A stretch of 64,000 bases of DNA, taken from NCBI GenBank assembly GCA_024500155.1, contig CM044871.1:77236402-77300401 (forward strand), in the 5' to 3' direction. Positions 11,935-23,326 of this stretch are shown piece after piece; positions within the stretch are counted from its first letter, which is position 1; every line of letters begins with the position of its first letter. The translations under genes and the position numbers were made by a program. The DNA comes from Chenopodium formosanum. Its lineage: Eukaryota; Streptophyta; Magnoliopsida; Caryophyllales; Amaranthaceae. The notes under the pieces were generated by a model that did no database searches, had not been told where the DNA came from, and saw only the letters and a program-made list of their open reading frames with translations.

Positions 11935-13851
11935 TGTGGGGAATATTTCAAGCATTACCCCTAGCTTGAACCACGCTGTGATCATATACTAAAGTACGAT
12001 GGCGTCCAAAGGGAAAGAAGATAGAGCAAAAGAGTCGCCAACAAGTTTTAGGAACTTGTAAACCGTTCACAGGGTGAAGGTTACACCCCTTAACGATCCA
12101 GGAGATCGTTAACTCCAATAGGTCTGTAACCATGACTGGTAGTTCGGGGATGAAGGTACAAATCCAACCTAAAAGAGATTGAACCCGCCCTAATAATAGG
12201 CCTCTACTTTATTCTGATCGTATTCATGTGCGCTTTCTGACTAACATGCAATCAATAGGTTTACCCTAAACCTGTTTAATCTATGTTAATTGAATATTAA
12301 TGCACAAATAAAACTATTATTGGCGATCACTTGAATTATAATCAAATTAGCCCTAAACAAGATTATTAATTATCTTATTAAGCATGATTACAAGTACAAA
12401 TTCCCTTTAAACATGCATAAAAGGTGTGATCCAGCAATAACAATAAATATCAAGCAACACAATAATAATCATAAATAATAATTATAATAATAATCATATT
12501 CATGTTAATGTTAAAGCATAATAATAGTAAGATCCTAGGCATGATACTAACAAGATTAATTACAAACCCTAGCATGTCACTAAACAATAAAAATCAAAGC
12601 TTTAACCATAACATGATACTAACATAAATATTAGGAAAGAATATAGGAAGCATCGCAGGAAACACAATTGTCATATTTGATATTAGAAATTATAGTTGTT
12701 ACCCTAAACATGATATTAGGAAGATCAAAACACCCTAACATGACGCTAGGAATCATAATAACAACCTAGACATGATTTCTATATATCATAATATCAATAA
12801 ACCAATTAAAGCACTTACTTGGATTTCTCGTATCTCTTTCTAATAACAAAATACACACGTTAGTAAATTCAAGAAAAATAATAATTAAAACAATTGAATC
12901 AAATAATTGAAATAAAGATTAGGGACCAAACCCTCAGAAATTAAAACCTTTCACGTCTAGGGCGAAGACAATTTCGAATAATGCTAGGTGTCTCTAGGTC
13001 TTGTGAATGCGGAATTTTGTAAGAAAAGGGGGTATGTTTAGAAAAGAAAGAAAGAAGCTATAGCTTAGAGAGAAAGTTGATGATTGTAGATGAATGAAAA
13101 CGGAGTTTTTATAAGGCTATTTATAGAGAAAATCAGCCAAAAAGATAGAAAATCAAAACAAAGTTCTGACACGAAAAAACAAGGTTAGCGCCAGACGCTG
13201 ACATTAGCGCCAGGCGCTAACGTTAGCACCAGGCGCAAAGCTTAGCGCCAGGCGCTAATAACTGGCGGTTGGCACTAATTAAATTTTTGACGCGTTTTCT
13301 AAAATCAGATAGAAATTAACCGTATAGGAGGATAAAATCGTATTTTCCTCAAAAACATTCTTTTATTCTGATTAAAACTCTAAAAAGTCAACAAAAGTCA
13401 ATTTATCAATGCTAATTGAATTAGGAATGAAAAGAACCTTCTAGAAGAATCTAGAAGACTAAAACCATTCCTAATTGCATTAGGAATGATAAATCTATAT
13501 TAGGCCCTCCTCTAGATCATCGGGCCGCATATGAGGCTCAAACCGGGCCCAGTTCAGTAAATTGGCCATAACTTCCTCAATATTCATCGGAATTGGGCTT
13601 ATAATATATCGTCGGAAAGCTCTTTTCAAACCCCATCCAACTACACTCTTATTGGAACCATATCATGGACCAACCAAACTGGATTGGCTATTTTCTTAAA
13701 ATAGGTTTTCAAAAACAGAGAGAAGAGAAAAGAAACTAAAACTATCCGCAACACTAAACTTTCCACACTTTCACCTCATTTGATTATGATTCGACGTGAA
13801 AGGTACTCATCACTGGGTTTGGTTTTGGGGAGACACAAACGGGTGTCTACA
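11935..13851 (-). repeat. LTR C (3' LTR of the gag-only element)
   Basis: It runs from TGTGGGGAATATTTC to GGGTGTCTACA on the plus strand, 1,917 bp. On the minus strand it starts TGTAGACACCC and ends ..TATTCCCCACA. The purine tract lies directly right of it and a primer-binding site directly left of it, so it is shared by two internal segments. Its middle (about 13,180-13,290) holds TTAGCGCCAGGCGCTAA palindromes. Confidence 0.85.
13180..13290. repeat. GCGCCAGGCGC palindrome array in LTR C
   Basis: At least four near-copies of TTAGCGCCAGGCGCTAA occur in tandem with small changes. The homologous array in LTR D is at about 22,660-22,760. Confidence 0.75.
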
Positions 13852-13872
13852 GAATCCCCCACTTTGACTGAG
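13852..13872 (-). promoter_or_regulatory. Polypurine tract of the gag-only element
   Basis: The minus strand reads CAAAGTGGGGGATTC directly before the LTR start TGTAGACACC. This is the expected plus-strand priming site. Confidence 0.7.
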
Positions 13873-14299
13873 TTTGGAGAAACGAAAGTTTCGAAAACAA
13901 AAGTCAAAGTATCGATAGGGACGGAGAATGATTCTGAACGTTCTGCGATCCTAAATCACTCTTGTAACGCCGTTACCTGCAAAACAGCGTTAGTTAAAAC
14001 AGATAAGAGAGTTAAGAAACGCGTATCTTGCACCGTCGAGCACACGTCTCTGAAAGTAACCGATTTGTTGTGACGATCTTCCGCAAGCTAGAGAATACCG
14101 CCTGAAGACTGCTACGCCTGTAACCGCCTCCAATTTTCAATGTGATAGTCTTCGAAAAGATCATTGCTTGTTGATCCTTAATGTTGTTATGCCAATACGT
14201 CGGCGCTTTGCTACTTGTGAACCAGTATGTCGGTGCTTTTGCTGTGATGACAATCCTCTTTTCTTTGGGAATAGTTGCCAACACAACTCTTGTATGATG

Positions 14300-15110
14300 T
14301 ATGACAATCTGATTTAGGGAAAGTTGTCAATGCTTCGTAACAATCCATCCTTGGAAATGTTGCCACGATGACGCGACAATCTGTATCTCGGAAAATTTGC
14401 CAAAATTCAATTTTTGGGAAAAGTTGCCAATGCTTCGTAACAATCTGTCATAAGAATTTTGCTACGATCGACAATCCACATCTTGGAATATAACTCTTGA
14501 AAGCAATCCACCCTGGAAATTTGTCAATGCTATGCGACAATCCTTTTAGGAAAATATTGCCACAATTGACAATTGGGTGTCTTAGAACATTTGCAAAAAA
14601 AGAGTTGATCGACAATCCAATTTGGGAAAATTTGCCACTTACTGAAATGAATGACAATCCACGTTGAGGAACCTTTGCCGAAATTTATGATGAATAGAGT
14701 CCTACAACAATCCTTTGGGAAATTTTGCCTTGGGGAATTGGGTGTATGACAATCCAATCTCGGAAAACATGCCAGCGATGACAAACCAAACTTGGAAAAA
14801 ATTGCCAAACAGAGAAGGAGCGCGACAATCCACGATTTGAAACTTTGCTAGAGATGACAATCCTATCTTGGAAAAATTATCGTTGAAGAAGATGCACGAC
14901 AATCCATATTTGGAAATATTGTCAGTTGGGGATGACAATCCAATTTTGGAAAAATTGTCGTTCAAGAAGAATGCGCGACAATCCATGTTTGGAAATATTG
15001 TCGTTTAAGAAGAATGTGCAACAATTCGTATTTGGAAATATTGTCGTTTAAGAAGAATGTGCGACAATCCGTATTTGAAAATATTGTCGTTCAAGTGCTT
15101 GCTTTTTAAA
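14300..15110. repeat. Degenerate tandem repeat array in the gypsy internal region
   Basis: A degenerate unit built around GACAATCC...TTGGAAA...TTGCC recurs roughly every 40-70 bp. The last part (about 14,880-15,095) is more regular, with about 44-bp units containing AAGAAGAATGTGCGACAATC and GGAAATATTGTCG. It has no spacers of CRISPR type and no open frame. It lies between the purine tract and gag, where a coding-capable gypsy element would have pol. Confidence 0.7.
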
Positions 15111-15329
15111 CCGATACGTTGGTGCTTGTAATGAGCTAGTGTTTTAGGCGCTTAAGCTAAGTGAGACGATTTTTTTGTCAGGTCAATCACTTACTACGAT
15201 TGTAATCGAGCCGACTACTAATCATGTCAATTTGCTTATAGGGGCTAACTGGCGTACCAAGGAACCCGAAATTGCTGTATGGAGTCGAAATAACCGATCT
15301 GAGAGGCTTCGAGTTCTGTCGCTGCTGAA

Positions 15330-15440
15330 ATATCGTTGGCGCCAAGAATTGGCTCTGTCGCCAGACGCTGAGATCTAGTGCCAGGCGCTGAAATCTGTTG
15401 CTAAATGCTAGATGTTGTTGTCTGGCGCTGGAGTCGGGTC
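15330..15440. repeat. GCGCC palindrome cluster near the 3' end of the gypsy internal region
   Basis: TTGGCGCCAAGAATTGGC, GTCGCCAGACGCTGAG, GTGCCAGGCGCTGA and TGTCTGGCGCTGG occur within about 110 bp. They repeat the motif seen in the LTRs and the leader. Confidence 0.65.
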
Positions 15441-15789
15441 TTCCCTATTCTGCTCTTGCTGCCGCTGTTGCTCGGTTTTGCTCCAAACTTTGAGCTTGGT
15501 CGTTTCCTTTCAACCAAATCCGCTCAAATCTTTTGTAAATTAAAGCTCTTCATCTCTAATTTACTGATCTATGTAACTCCTCTTATCTTGGAGGTATCTT
15601 CTGTATCATATTCGCGGGTTTTTCGAAAAAATAAAAAAAATCCGGGAATGTCCTCGTTTGCTGGGATGCACCTGCATTTATATCTTTGACCATAGGACTT
15701 TTCTTATATTTCTTTAGGGTTGTCCTAAGACTTAGTGTTGCTTGACTCATTGACTTGTCATGACTCCAGGTAAGACGACTCAGCTCATG

Positions 15790-15870
15790 TGACTCGTGTG
15801 TGCATAGTGTTGACTCAATGTGATAACACGACATGACTCAACGTGATAACACGACATGACTCAATGTGTA
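15790..15870. repeat. Short tandem repeat with GACTCAATGTGATAACACGACAT-like unit
   Basis: About two and a half units of a 23-24-bp sequence (ATGACTCAACGTGATAACAC) are followed by looser CATGACTCGTGTGTGCAT repeats. It is part of the non-coding gypsy interior. Confidence 0.6.
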
Positions 15871-16654
15871 CATGACTCGTGTGTGCATTGTAATGTGATC
15901 GTGCGACTCAAAAATGCAAAAAAACAAAAATTTTCCGTCATTTTTGTGGAGGGTGCCGACTTTCTCCCGAAAAAAGAAAGACGCGAAAAAAGAATCGAAG
16001 TTTTCAAATGCATGTTGAATGAGCTTAGTCAAATGTTGTTTGATACTATTTCTCAAGGTGCAAGGATTCATTCATCCTAGGCTATCTCAATTGTTGAATC
16101 CATGATGAAAGTATTTGGGTAACTTAGGCACAGAGGCTAAGCACTTCGTACTTTGTGATGCAATGATGATTGATGAGCGATTTTGACATGACAAGGCATG
16201 CTTCAGCGTTGTGTTAAGATTTCATGACAAAGGGTTCCTAAGGGAAGTATATTTGGTTATGTATCTGTGCGGTGTGTGAAAGTGATTCTAAAGTTAGGCC
16301 GCAAGGGCTAAGTGTGTGAAAAATATATTAAAAAGAGTCAAATGGTGGTGACTCTTAGGCTAGGTAAGCTAATGGTGTAAGGATCAAGCCCCCAAGTTTA
16401 GCTCTAAGTAGATAGGGATGAGCATTGGAGATCCCTTGATATGATCATGGTGTGAGTGCGTGAATGTGAACATGAATGCATTTTTATTACGGCCGCACCT
16501 CGATGCGAGGTTGCCTACGTATCCGTTAAGAATCAGGTCGAACGTAGCTCTAGCCGAACCTCGCACAAGTGTATGTATACCTCAAAAAGGTCTTTTTAAG
16601 GGTTGTAACGTGGTTAGGCTAAAGGCTTCAAGAAGAAGGGGATAAAGGCTCAAC

Positions 16655-17901
16655 AGGGCCGTAGCATTGGTTTTGGGGGCCCTGTTCCAAATCAAAAAGG
16701 GGGCCCTTAATAATGTTAAAATTATACATTTTTTTTTACTCGATAACGTTGATTCTCAATCTTTGTTCAAAAGAATACGACCAATTTGGACCTTTAAAAA
16801 ATAAAATTGTTAGATACAGAACTAGTCTCCCATCCTCTGTATATCAATCAAATCTGCTATATATGTTTACGAATCTTAGAGCATCCATTCCTTTGATTTT
16901 GATGTCAGATGATTGTATAATTTTAATTCATTCATTAATTCGTATATAATTATTGATTGAATTTGTTTTATGATTGATTAGTTGTGCATTGGTTCTGTTT
17001 TGAATGTCATTCATCTAAACAACCACTGAACCACTGACCAGAGTATGTATTTGTAGGATGTTAGATTAAGTACGATACATCTAATTAGATTAATAGCGTG
17101 CAATAGTCTAGAATTTCCACTTTTCCAGATATTATTAGCCAAAATCAAAAATTAATGTCTCTGTTGCAACACGAGCAGGGCCGAAAAATTAAAAAAAAAT
17201 GAAATAAAAATTACTTCAATTCATCAATTGAAATTATCAAACCCAGAATTAATTAAAAACAAAATTAAAAAATTACGAAGCATTCAAACTTCAAAGCAGG
17301 ACCGAAAAAAAAAGAAATAAAAATTGCTTCAATTGAAATTATCAAACCCAGAAATAATTAAAAACAAAAATAAAAAATTTACCTAAAATCGATTGCTTCA
17401 ATTCGTTCCCCTCAAAAAGAAAAAAAAAATTGCTTCAACCCTTCGATTCGTTTTTTATTTTGTATAAAGTATAATTGTATCAATTGGGAATAGATAGATG
17501 AAGATGATTGAATGGAAGATAACCCATATATATGGGAAAATAATTACCATTAACAAGAAATTCGGAAGATTGAAATTAATTTCTTGACTGAGTTTATTTT
17601 TTTTTCCGTTGAAATTCTGGGAAAATATGCAATATAATTTTCCATGATTGATGTAATTAGGGAGGAATTTGGAAACATGGAGAAATTAATATGGAAGGTT
17701 GAATTGATTGAATGGGATTATGGGAATTAGGAAAGTTGAATGTATGAATGTTGTAGTGTTGCTTCTCCTTCCTCTTGCTGTCTTCTGGCGATAAAAACAA
17801 CATTTATTTTTTTTTAAAATAATAATTGGAAAAAAAATTGGGCCCTTTAAATTGGGGGCCCTGTGCTAAGGGGCACCTTGCACGTGGCCTTCTACGGGCC
17901 T
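16655..17901. mobile_element. hAT-like non-autonomous transposon in the gypsy element
   Basis: The termini are AGGGCCGTAG and CTACGGGCCT (inverted, one mismatch), with further inverted GGGGGCCCTG blocks just inside. Flanking 8-bp duplications are GGCTCAAC (16,647-16,654) and GGCTCAAG (17,902-17,909), one mismatch. There is no transposase frame. The interior is AT-rich and contains a direct duplication (about 17,176-17,280 and 17,297-17,383) with the shared block TCAAACCCAGAA. It inserted after the gypsy element. Confidence 0.75.
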
Positions 17902-18690
17902 GGCTCAAGACCCTAGATAAGCCCCCAAGGTGTGCAACTATGCTTTTGAATCTTTATATTTTTATGCTTGAATTTCTACTCTTTTTTAGCTCTTTTTTGC
18001 TTCATTTATTTTATTTTAATAAGTGTGGACAATCCCGATCATGCGGTCTATCACTCACTTGGCATTCATGTTTCTCAGGCACGGTACCGAGCACTCGATA
18101 AGAGACGCAATCTGAGACGTGTTCGATCATATCGAAGACATTTTCATATCAAAGACATTGGAACACTTGCCCTTTTGCACACTTTTATTATTTTTTTGCT
18201 TACTTTTATTGCTTTTTATTTTTTTTTTAAATCACTCAAGCTTTTTGAAATTGCATAGGTTACACACCATCCCATCCCAAAGTTAGGTAGATATGGGTTG
18301 AAAAATGAATGGTCTATCGTTAGACGGGGCTCAAAGTTGTGTATCAAGAAAGGATTGTATATTTGAAGGGTGAAAGGTAATATGATGTGGCTACAAAGGG
18401 GTGCCTTAAATCATTGGTATACCTTGTGCTTAGTTTGACATGGATTTTTATTTTATTTTATTTTATTTTTTAAAATGCAATGCAATGCGATGATCATATG
18501 CAAGGAAATAAATGCTCATTTTATTAAAAGGGAAAAATAAAGATTCTACAAAATTAATCTAAGGGGAATAAAAAGGTGCCTACGCTAGACTGGAAGAGTA
18601 AATAAATAAAAAAGAAAAAAAAAAGGAAAAAAGAGGTCATGAAATCTCGTCATTGAAGCTCGCCTCTGTCTTGTGTTGTTTGCTTCATCA

Positions 18691-19769
18691 TCATCCAGTC
18701 TTCTCGTTAGCTAGAGGCAGTGGGATCTTATTTGCTTCTATGAGATCTTGGATGAGATTTTGAAACTTGTAGCATTCATCAGTGGTATGACCGTTTCCTC
18801 AATGGTAATTGCAATAAGAGTTGGATTCCATCTCGAAGATCGATTTTCTGGCGTTGGATCCTCGGTAGGGCCAATAGGTTTGATTAATCCTCGATCGTAA
18901 AGACGGTCGAAAACAGCATCGTAGGTCATTCGAATGGGTGTGAAATCTCGCCTGGGTTTCCTCTTAGATCCTTGATTGTCCATGGATAAGACACCATTAT
19001 GGTCAAAGGTACTAACATTATTACTAAAGTGGGCGTTTTCGGAAGAAGAAGGATTGTCGTTCTTCTTTCCTTTCCAGCCACCGTGGTTACTATTGTTAGT
19101 AGCTTTTTGCTTTGCGAGGTCATCTTCGATTTCAATTCCAATGTCATAAACGGCCTTGAAAGTATTCAGATTGTGTTGATATTTTAAATGCTTCGAATAC
19201 TTCTCTTGGAGATTCTTGATAAACATCCTCACAGATTCTTTTTCGGAGGGCACCTCAATCGTTTTGGCGGAAGTTTCCCTCCACTTATTAAAGAAAGAAG
19301 TAAAGCCTTCATTCTCTTTCTGTCTTACCATTTCAAGTTGTCTATAATCGGTTTCAACTTGAATATTGCACTTATATCTATCTATGAAAGCGTTTATTAT
19401 CAACTCCCAAGTAGAGGTTTTCTCTTTGTCAAGGGAAAAGAGCCATTGTTGACAAACGGTCTCAAGGGATAAAGAAAACAAAGAATGAAAGACTTTCTTA
19501 TCAATTCCCTTAATGTTCATTATGGTTTCAAAAGCTCTTAGATGAAAATAAGGGTTGTCAGTTGCCTTGAATTTCGGGATGTCGTTGGCATTGAACTTAT
19601 GCTGAAGAAGTTCTTTATCCACCAAGACCCCTTGTGAACTAATGCCCTGAAACTTATAGTCGCTAGATAGCTTGCTCAAGCTTTCTTGCATGAGGTTCAT
19701 TTGTTGTTGCTTCACAGGGTCATCAATTTTGAGGGTTAAAGCCTTTAACACCTCAGTCACGTGAGTCAA
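18691..19769 (-). pseudogene. Gypsy gag of the TR-GAG element, frameshifted near the zinc knuckle
   Basis: Reading from 19,769 leftwards, the protein has the core of a Ty3/gypsy capsid domain: FNANDIPKFKATDNPYFHLR, FHSLFSLSLETVCQQWLFSL, TWELIINAFIDRYKCN, FTSFFNKWRETSAKT and FIKNLQEKYSKHLK. The open frame ends at 18,738. In another frame just downstream, YCNYH, a stop, then GNGHTTDECYKFQNLIQDLI can be read. This is a C..H....H....C zinc-knuckle-like pattern continuing to a stop at 18,691. So the original C-terminal end is displaced by a frameshift and one stop (TGA near 18,797). Gag packages element RNA; it can be supplied in trans by a relative. No pol follows. Confidence 0.8.
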
Positions 19770-20282
19770 TTGAATCCTAAGTTCATTATCTTCCTCTTAA
19801 GTTGCCATTATCTTTTTAGCCTTCCTCTTTTGACGAATCGGTTTATCAAAAAGTAAGACTTGAATAAAGAGGTTATCCTTGATTAATCGTCCTTCCCTCC
19901 TCAACCAAGTACTGCGGAAAAGGAATTTGGGGATATTCATTGTTAATTATTTGACTCAAACTTTATTCAACATGCAATGGATGGAGGAAGTAGAAAAATG
20001 AGGGTGGTGATATGGAGAAAACATGTAGATGGAGAGATGTGGAAAATTAGGAATAGAATGTACCCCCAACTCAAATGACGGAAAAAAACCGACTCATGCA
20101 TGAACCTAAGACATGGTCATGGTGATATGTACTCAAAGTGTGTGCTAAGATTGGTGAGTGTAGGTTACATACTTGGACTCGTGTCATGACCATGTGGCTA
20201 GACTATGTGACTAGACTCAATTAATGACCTAACAAGGTATAATTAACAGAATTAATTAGCAAACTGTTTAATTAGACAATAA

Positions 20283-20410
20283 ACCGAACTGTCGCCAACA
20301 CGATAGGGCTGACGCCGCATTGTGTAGTGTAGCGCTAGACGATAGAGATGTCGCTAGGCGCTACACTCCACAGAGTGGCGCTGCAGTCCAAATCTCGGCG
20401 CCAGTGCTGC
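20283..20410. repeat. Palindrome cluster upstream of gag in the gypsy leader
   Basis: GTCGCCAACACG, ACGCCGCATTGTGTAG, TCGCTAGGCGCTACA and TCGGCGCCAGTGCTG recur within about 130 bp. They are degenerate forms of the element's GCGCC motif. Confidence 0.55.
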
Positions 20411-21429
20411 AACGTTGATCTGGAGCTGTTTTCGGTATTATTACTCAACATGGGTATGCCTAAAGTCGTACTAAGTCAACTCTGATTAGATTATTAGACT
20501 CTAATTACCAAGATCAATCAATTAATTAATTAATTAAGAAAAGTCTTTTTAGCCATTAAGCAGTTTATTTTGTTCTTAACGCAAGTCAAACAAACAGTTA
20601 GGAAAAATCACATAGAGTATGTACAACAAATAATGCGCAATTAGTCAAGTAGGCACAATATGATGCAATGAGTTTGCTACCTAACCATGGCTCTAGTTCT
20701 CTAAAGTTCGGGATATGGGTTAGTCAATAGAGGGTCCATGGTTAATTATCCGGATGCACTGAGCGGAAGCCTAACCGTGAAGGGTAGGCGCGAGTGGATG
20801 GGACACCGCGAGTTTTAGAAAAAACTCGCTTCCATGGTTTGGTGAATTCAACATTCTCGGATGTACCCTTTGTTGCTCAGAGCGTTCAATCAGGTAGATG
20901 GAGCATGAATTCCTAGAGGGTTATGTCCATATGTAGAACACATATAGGTTTCAGAAAAGTGAGAAAAACTCAATCATGAAGTAGGATCGAGCAAACAGTG
21001 CTAAAAACTGGTCGAAATTAGAACGCATATTTCTGGCTCGGTATTGGAAGAATTTGACGCCAGCAAACAGAGGTTGGCGCCAGCTTTTGGCTTTAGCGCC
21101 TGGCGACAGAACTGTCGTCTGGCGCTAACTTCTGTTCGCTGACGCTAATTCCTACATGCCTCGGCAACTTTCTGTGCTCGATAAAATTTTCCAGTTTCGC
21201 GCAGTGTTATTTCGGTCCTAGTTGTGAAAGATATTCCTCAAATTTCCTACGTGTAAAATCCTATGTTTTAACTCATTACGGATGGTCTTTCCAATGAGAT
21301 ATTTTTTATGCATATGACAATAATGTTAATCAAATTACGCACATGAAATACTTAGAATGTTTCGAGTCTCATCCACTCATTCTAAATCATTGCCGAAATA
21401 AATTTCAGGAATTAAAATAGAAATCCTCC

Positions 21430-21449
21430 CCAGTGGGGTCGCCAAAAAT
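21430..21449 (-). promoter_or_regulatory. Primer-binding site of the gag-only element
   Basis: The minus strand reads TGGCGACCCCACTGGGGA three to five bases inside the LTR D end. Sites of the TGGCGAC type in plant gypsy elements are usually assigned to tRNA-Arg; that assignment is from memory. The left copy beside LTR C reads TGGCGACTCCACTGGGGA. Confidence 0.7.
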
Positions 21450-23326
21450 TATAGGGAATATTTCAAGAATTAATCCCTAGCTTGAACCCCACTGTGATCA
21501 TACACTAAAGTACGGTGCCGTCCAAAGGGAAAGAAGATAGAGCAAAAGAGTCACCAACAAGTTTTAGGAACTTGTAAACCGTTCATAGGGTGAAGGTTAC
21601 ACCCCTTAACGATCCAGGAGATCGTCAACTCCAATAGGTCTGGAACCATGACTGGTAGTTCGGGGATGAAGGTACAAATCCAACCTAAAAGAGATTGAAC
21701 CTGCCCTAATAATAGGCCTCTACTTTATTCTGATCGTATTCATGTGCGGTTTTTGACTAACATGCAATCAATAGGATTAACCCAAAACCTGTTTAATCTA
21801 TGTTGGTTGAATATTTATGCACAAATAAAACTATTATTGGCGATCACTTGAATTATAATCACATTAACCCTAAACAAGATTATCAATTATCTTATTAAAC
21901 GTGATTACAAGTACAAATTCTCTTTAAACATGCATAAAAGGTGTGATCAAGCAATAACAATAAATAATGTATCAAGCAACATAATAATAATTATAAAAAT
22001 AATAATAATGATAAAATAATCATGTTAAAGCATAATAATAGCAAGATCCTAGGCATGATACTAATAAGATTAATAACAAACCCTAGCATGTCACTAAACA
22101 TCAAAAATCAAAGCTTTAGCCCTAACATGATACTAACAATCATAAATATTAGGAAGAACATAAAAGGCATCATACTTTTAATCATACTTGATATTAAAGT
22201 TACCCTAGACATGATACTAGGAACCAAAATAACATCCTAAGCATGATAATAACATCAATAAAAACCATTAAAGCACTTACTTGGATACCTCGTACCTCTT
22301 TCTAATAAAAAAATACACACATTAGTAACTTCAAGGAAAATAAAAAATAACAATTAAATTAAATAATTGAAAGAGAGATTTGGGACCAAACCCTCATAAA
22401 TTAAACCTTTCACGTCTAGGGCGAAGGCAACTTCGAATATGGCTAGGTGTATCTAAGTCTTGCGAATGCGAAATTTTGTATTTGAGAGAAAGCTAGTTTA
22501 GAAAAGAGAGAGAAAGAATAATCAAGAAAATCTTGATGAGAGTTGGTGAATGAATAGAGAGAATTGGTGAATGAAAACGGAGTTTTTAGAAGGCTATTTA
22601 TAAAGAAAATCAACCAAAAAGATAAAAAATCAAAACAGAGTTCTGACGCGTAAAACGGATGTTAGCGCCAGACGGTGACATTAGCGCTAGGCGCTAACGC
22701 TAGCGCCAGGCGCCAAGCTTAGCGTCAGGCGCTAATGCTGGCATTTGGCGCTAACTTAATTATTGACGCGTTTTCTAAAATCAGATAGAAATTGACCGTA
22801 CGGGAGGATAAAATCGTATTTTCCTCAAAAACATTCTTTTGTTCTGATTAAAACTCTAAAAGTCAACAAAAGTCAATTTATCAATGCTAATTGAATTAGG
22901 AATGAAAAGAACCTTCTAGAAGAATTTAGAAGACTAAAACCATTCATAATTGCATTAGGAATGATAAATCTATATTAGGCCCTCCTCTAGATCATCGGGC
23001 CGCATATGAGGCTCAAACCGGGCCCAGTTCAATAAATTGGCCATAACTTCCTCAATATTCATCGGAATTGGGCTTATAATATATCGTCGGAAAGCTCTTT
23101 TAAAGCCCCATCCAACTACACTATTATTAGACCCATATCATGGACCAACCAAACTGGATTGGCTGTTTTCTTAAAATAGGTTTTCAAAAACAGAGAGAAG
23201 AGAAAAGAAACTAAAACTATCCGCAACACTAAACTTTCCACACTTTCACCTCATTCGATTATGATTCGACGTGAAAGGTACTCATCACTGGGTTTGGTTT
23301 TGGGGAGACACAAACGGGTGTCTACA
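21450..23326 (-). repeat. LTR D (5' LTR of the gag-only element)
   Basis: 1,877 bp, from TATAGGGAATATTTC to GGGTGTCTACA on the plus strand. The end next to the primer site reads TATA where LTR C has TGTG, so the terminal CA is mutated here. The palindrome array (about 22,660-22,760) differs in detail from that of LTR C. The visible differences from LTR C (substitutions, small indels, copy changes in palindromes) mean the insertion is not recent. Confidence 0.85.

Larger units (their letters stand above)
11935..23326 (-). mobile_element. Gag-only Ty3/gypsy retrotransposon (TR-GAG type), 11.4 kb
   Basis: Two related LTRs (11,935-13,851 and 21,450-23,326) flank a 7.6-kb internal region. Orientation is minus. 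A primer-binding site reading TGGCGACCCCACTGGGGA (minus strand) sits next to the right LTR, a purine tract AGTGGGGGATTC (minus strand) next to the left LTR, and gag is on the minus strand. No protease, RT, RNase H or integrase frame is visible in any frame of the internal region, so the element depends on a partner, as known TR-GAG elements do. It contains a 1.25-kb hAT-like insertion (16,655-17,901). The flanks do not show a clean 5-bp duplication: the right flank is BURP-like gene sequence (CTGCC) and the left flank is another gypsy leader. Confidence 0.8.

Noticed and set aside
13780..14073. 97-aa open frame across the end of LTR C
   Set aside because: It spans LTR, purine tract and internal DNA and resembles no protein.
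14300..15110. Regularly spaced repeats resembling a CRISPR array
   Set aside because: The units are degenerate and contiguous without unique spacers, in a plant retroelement interior.
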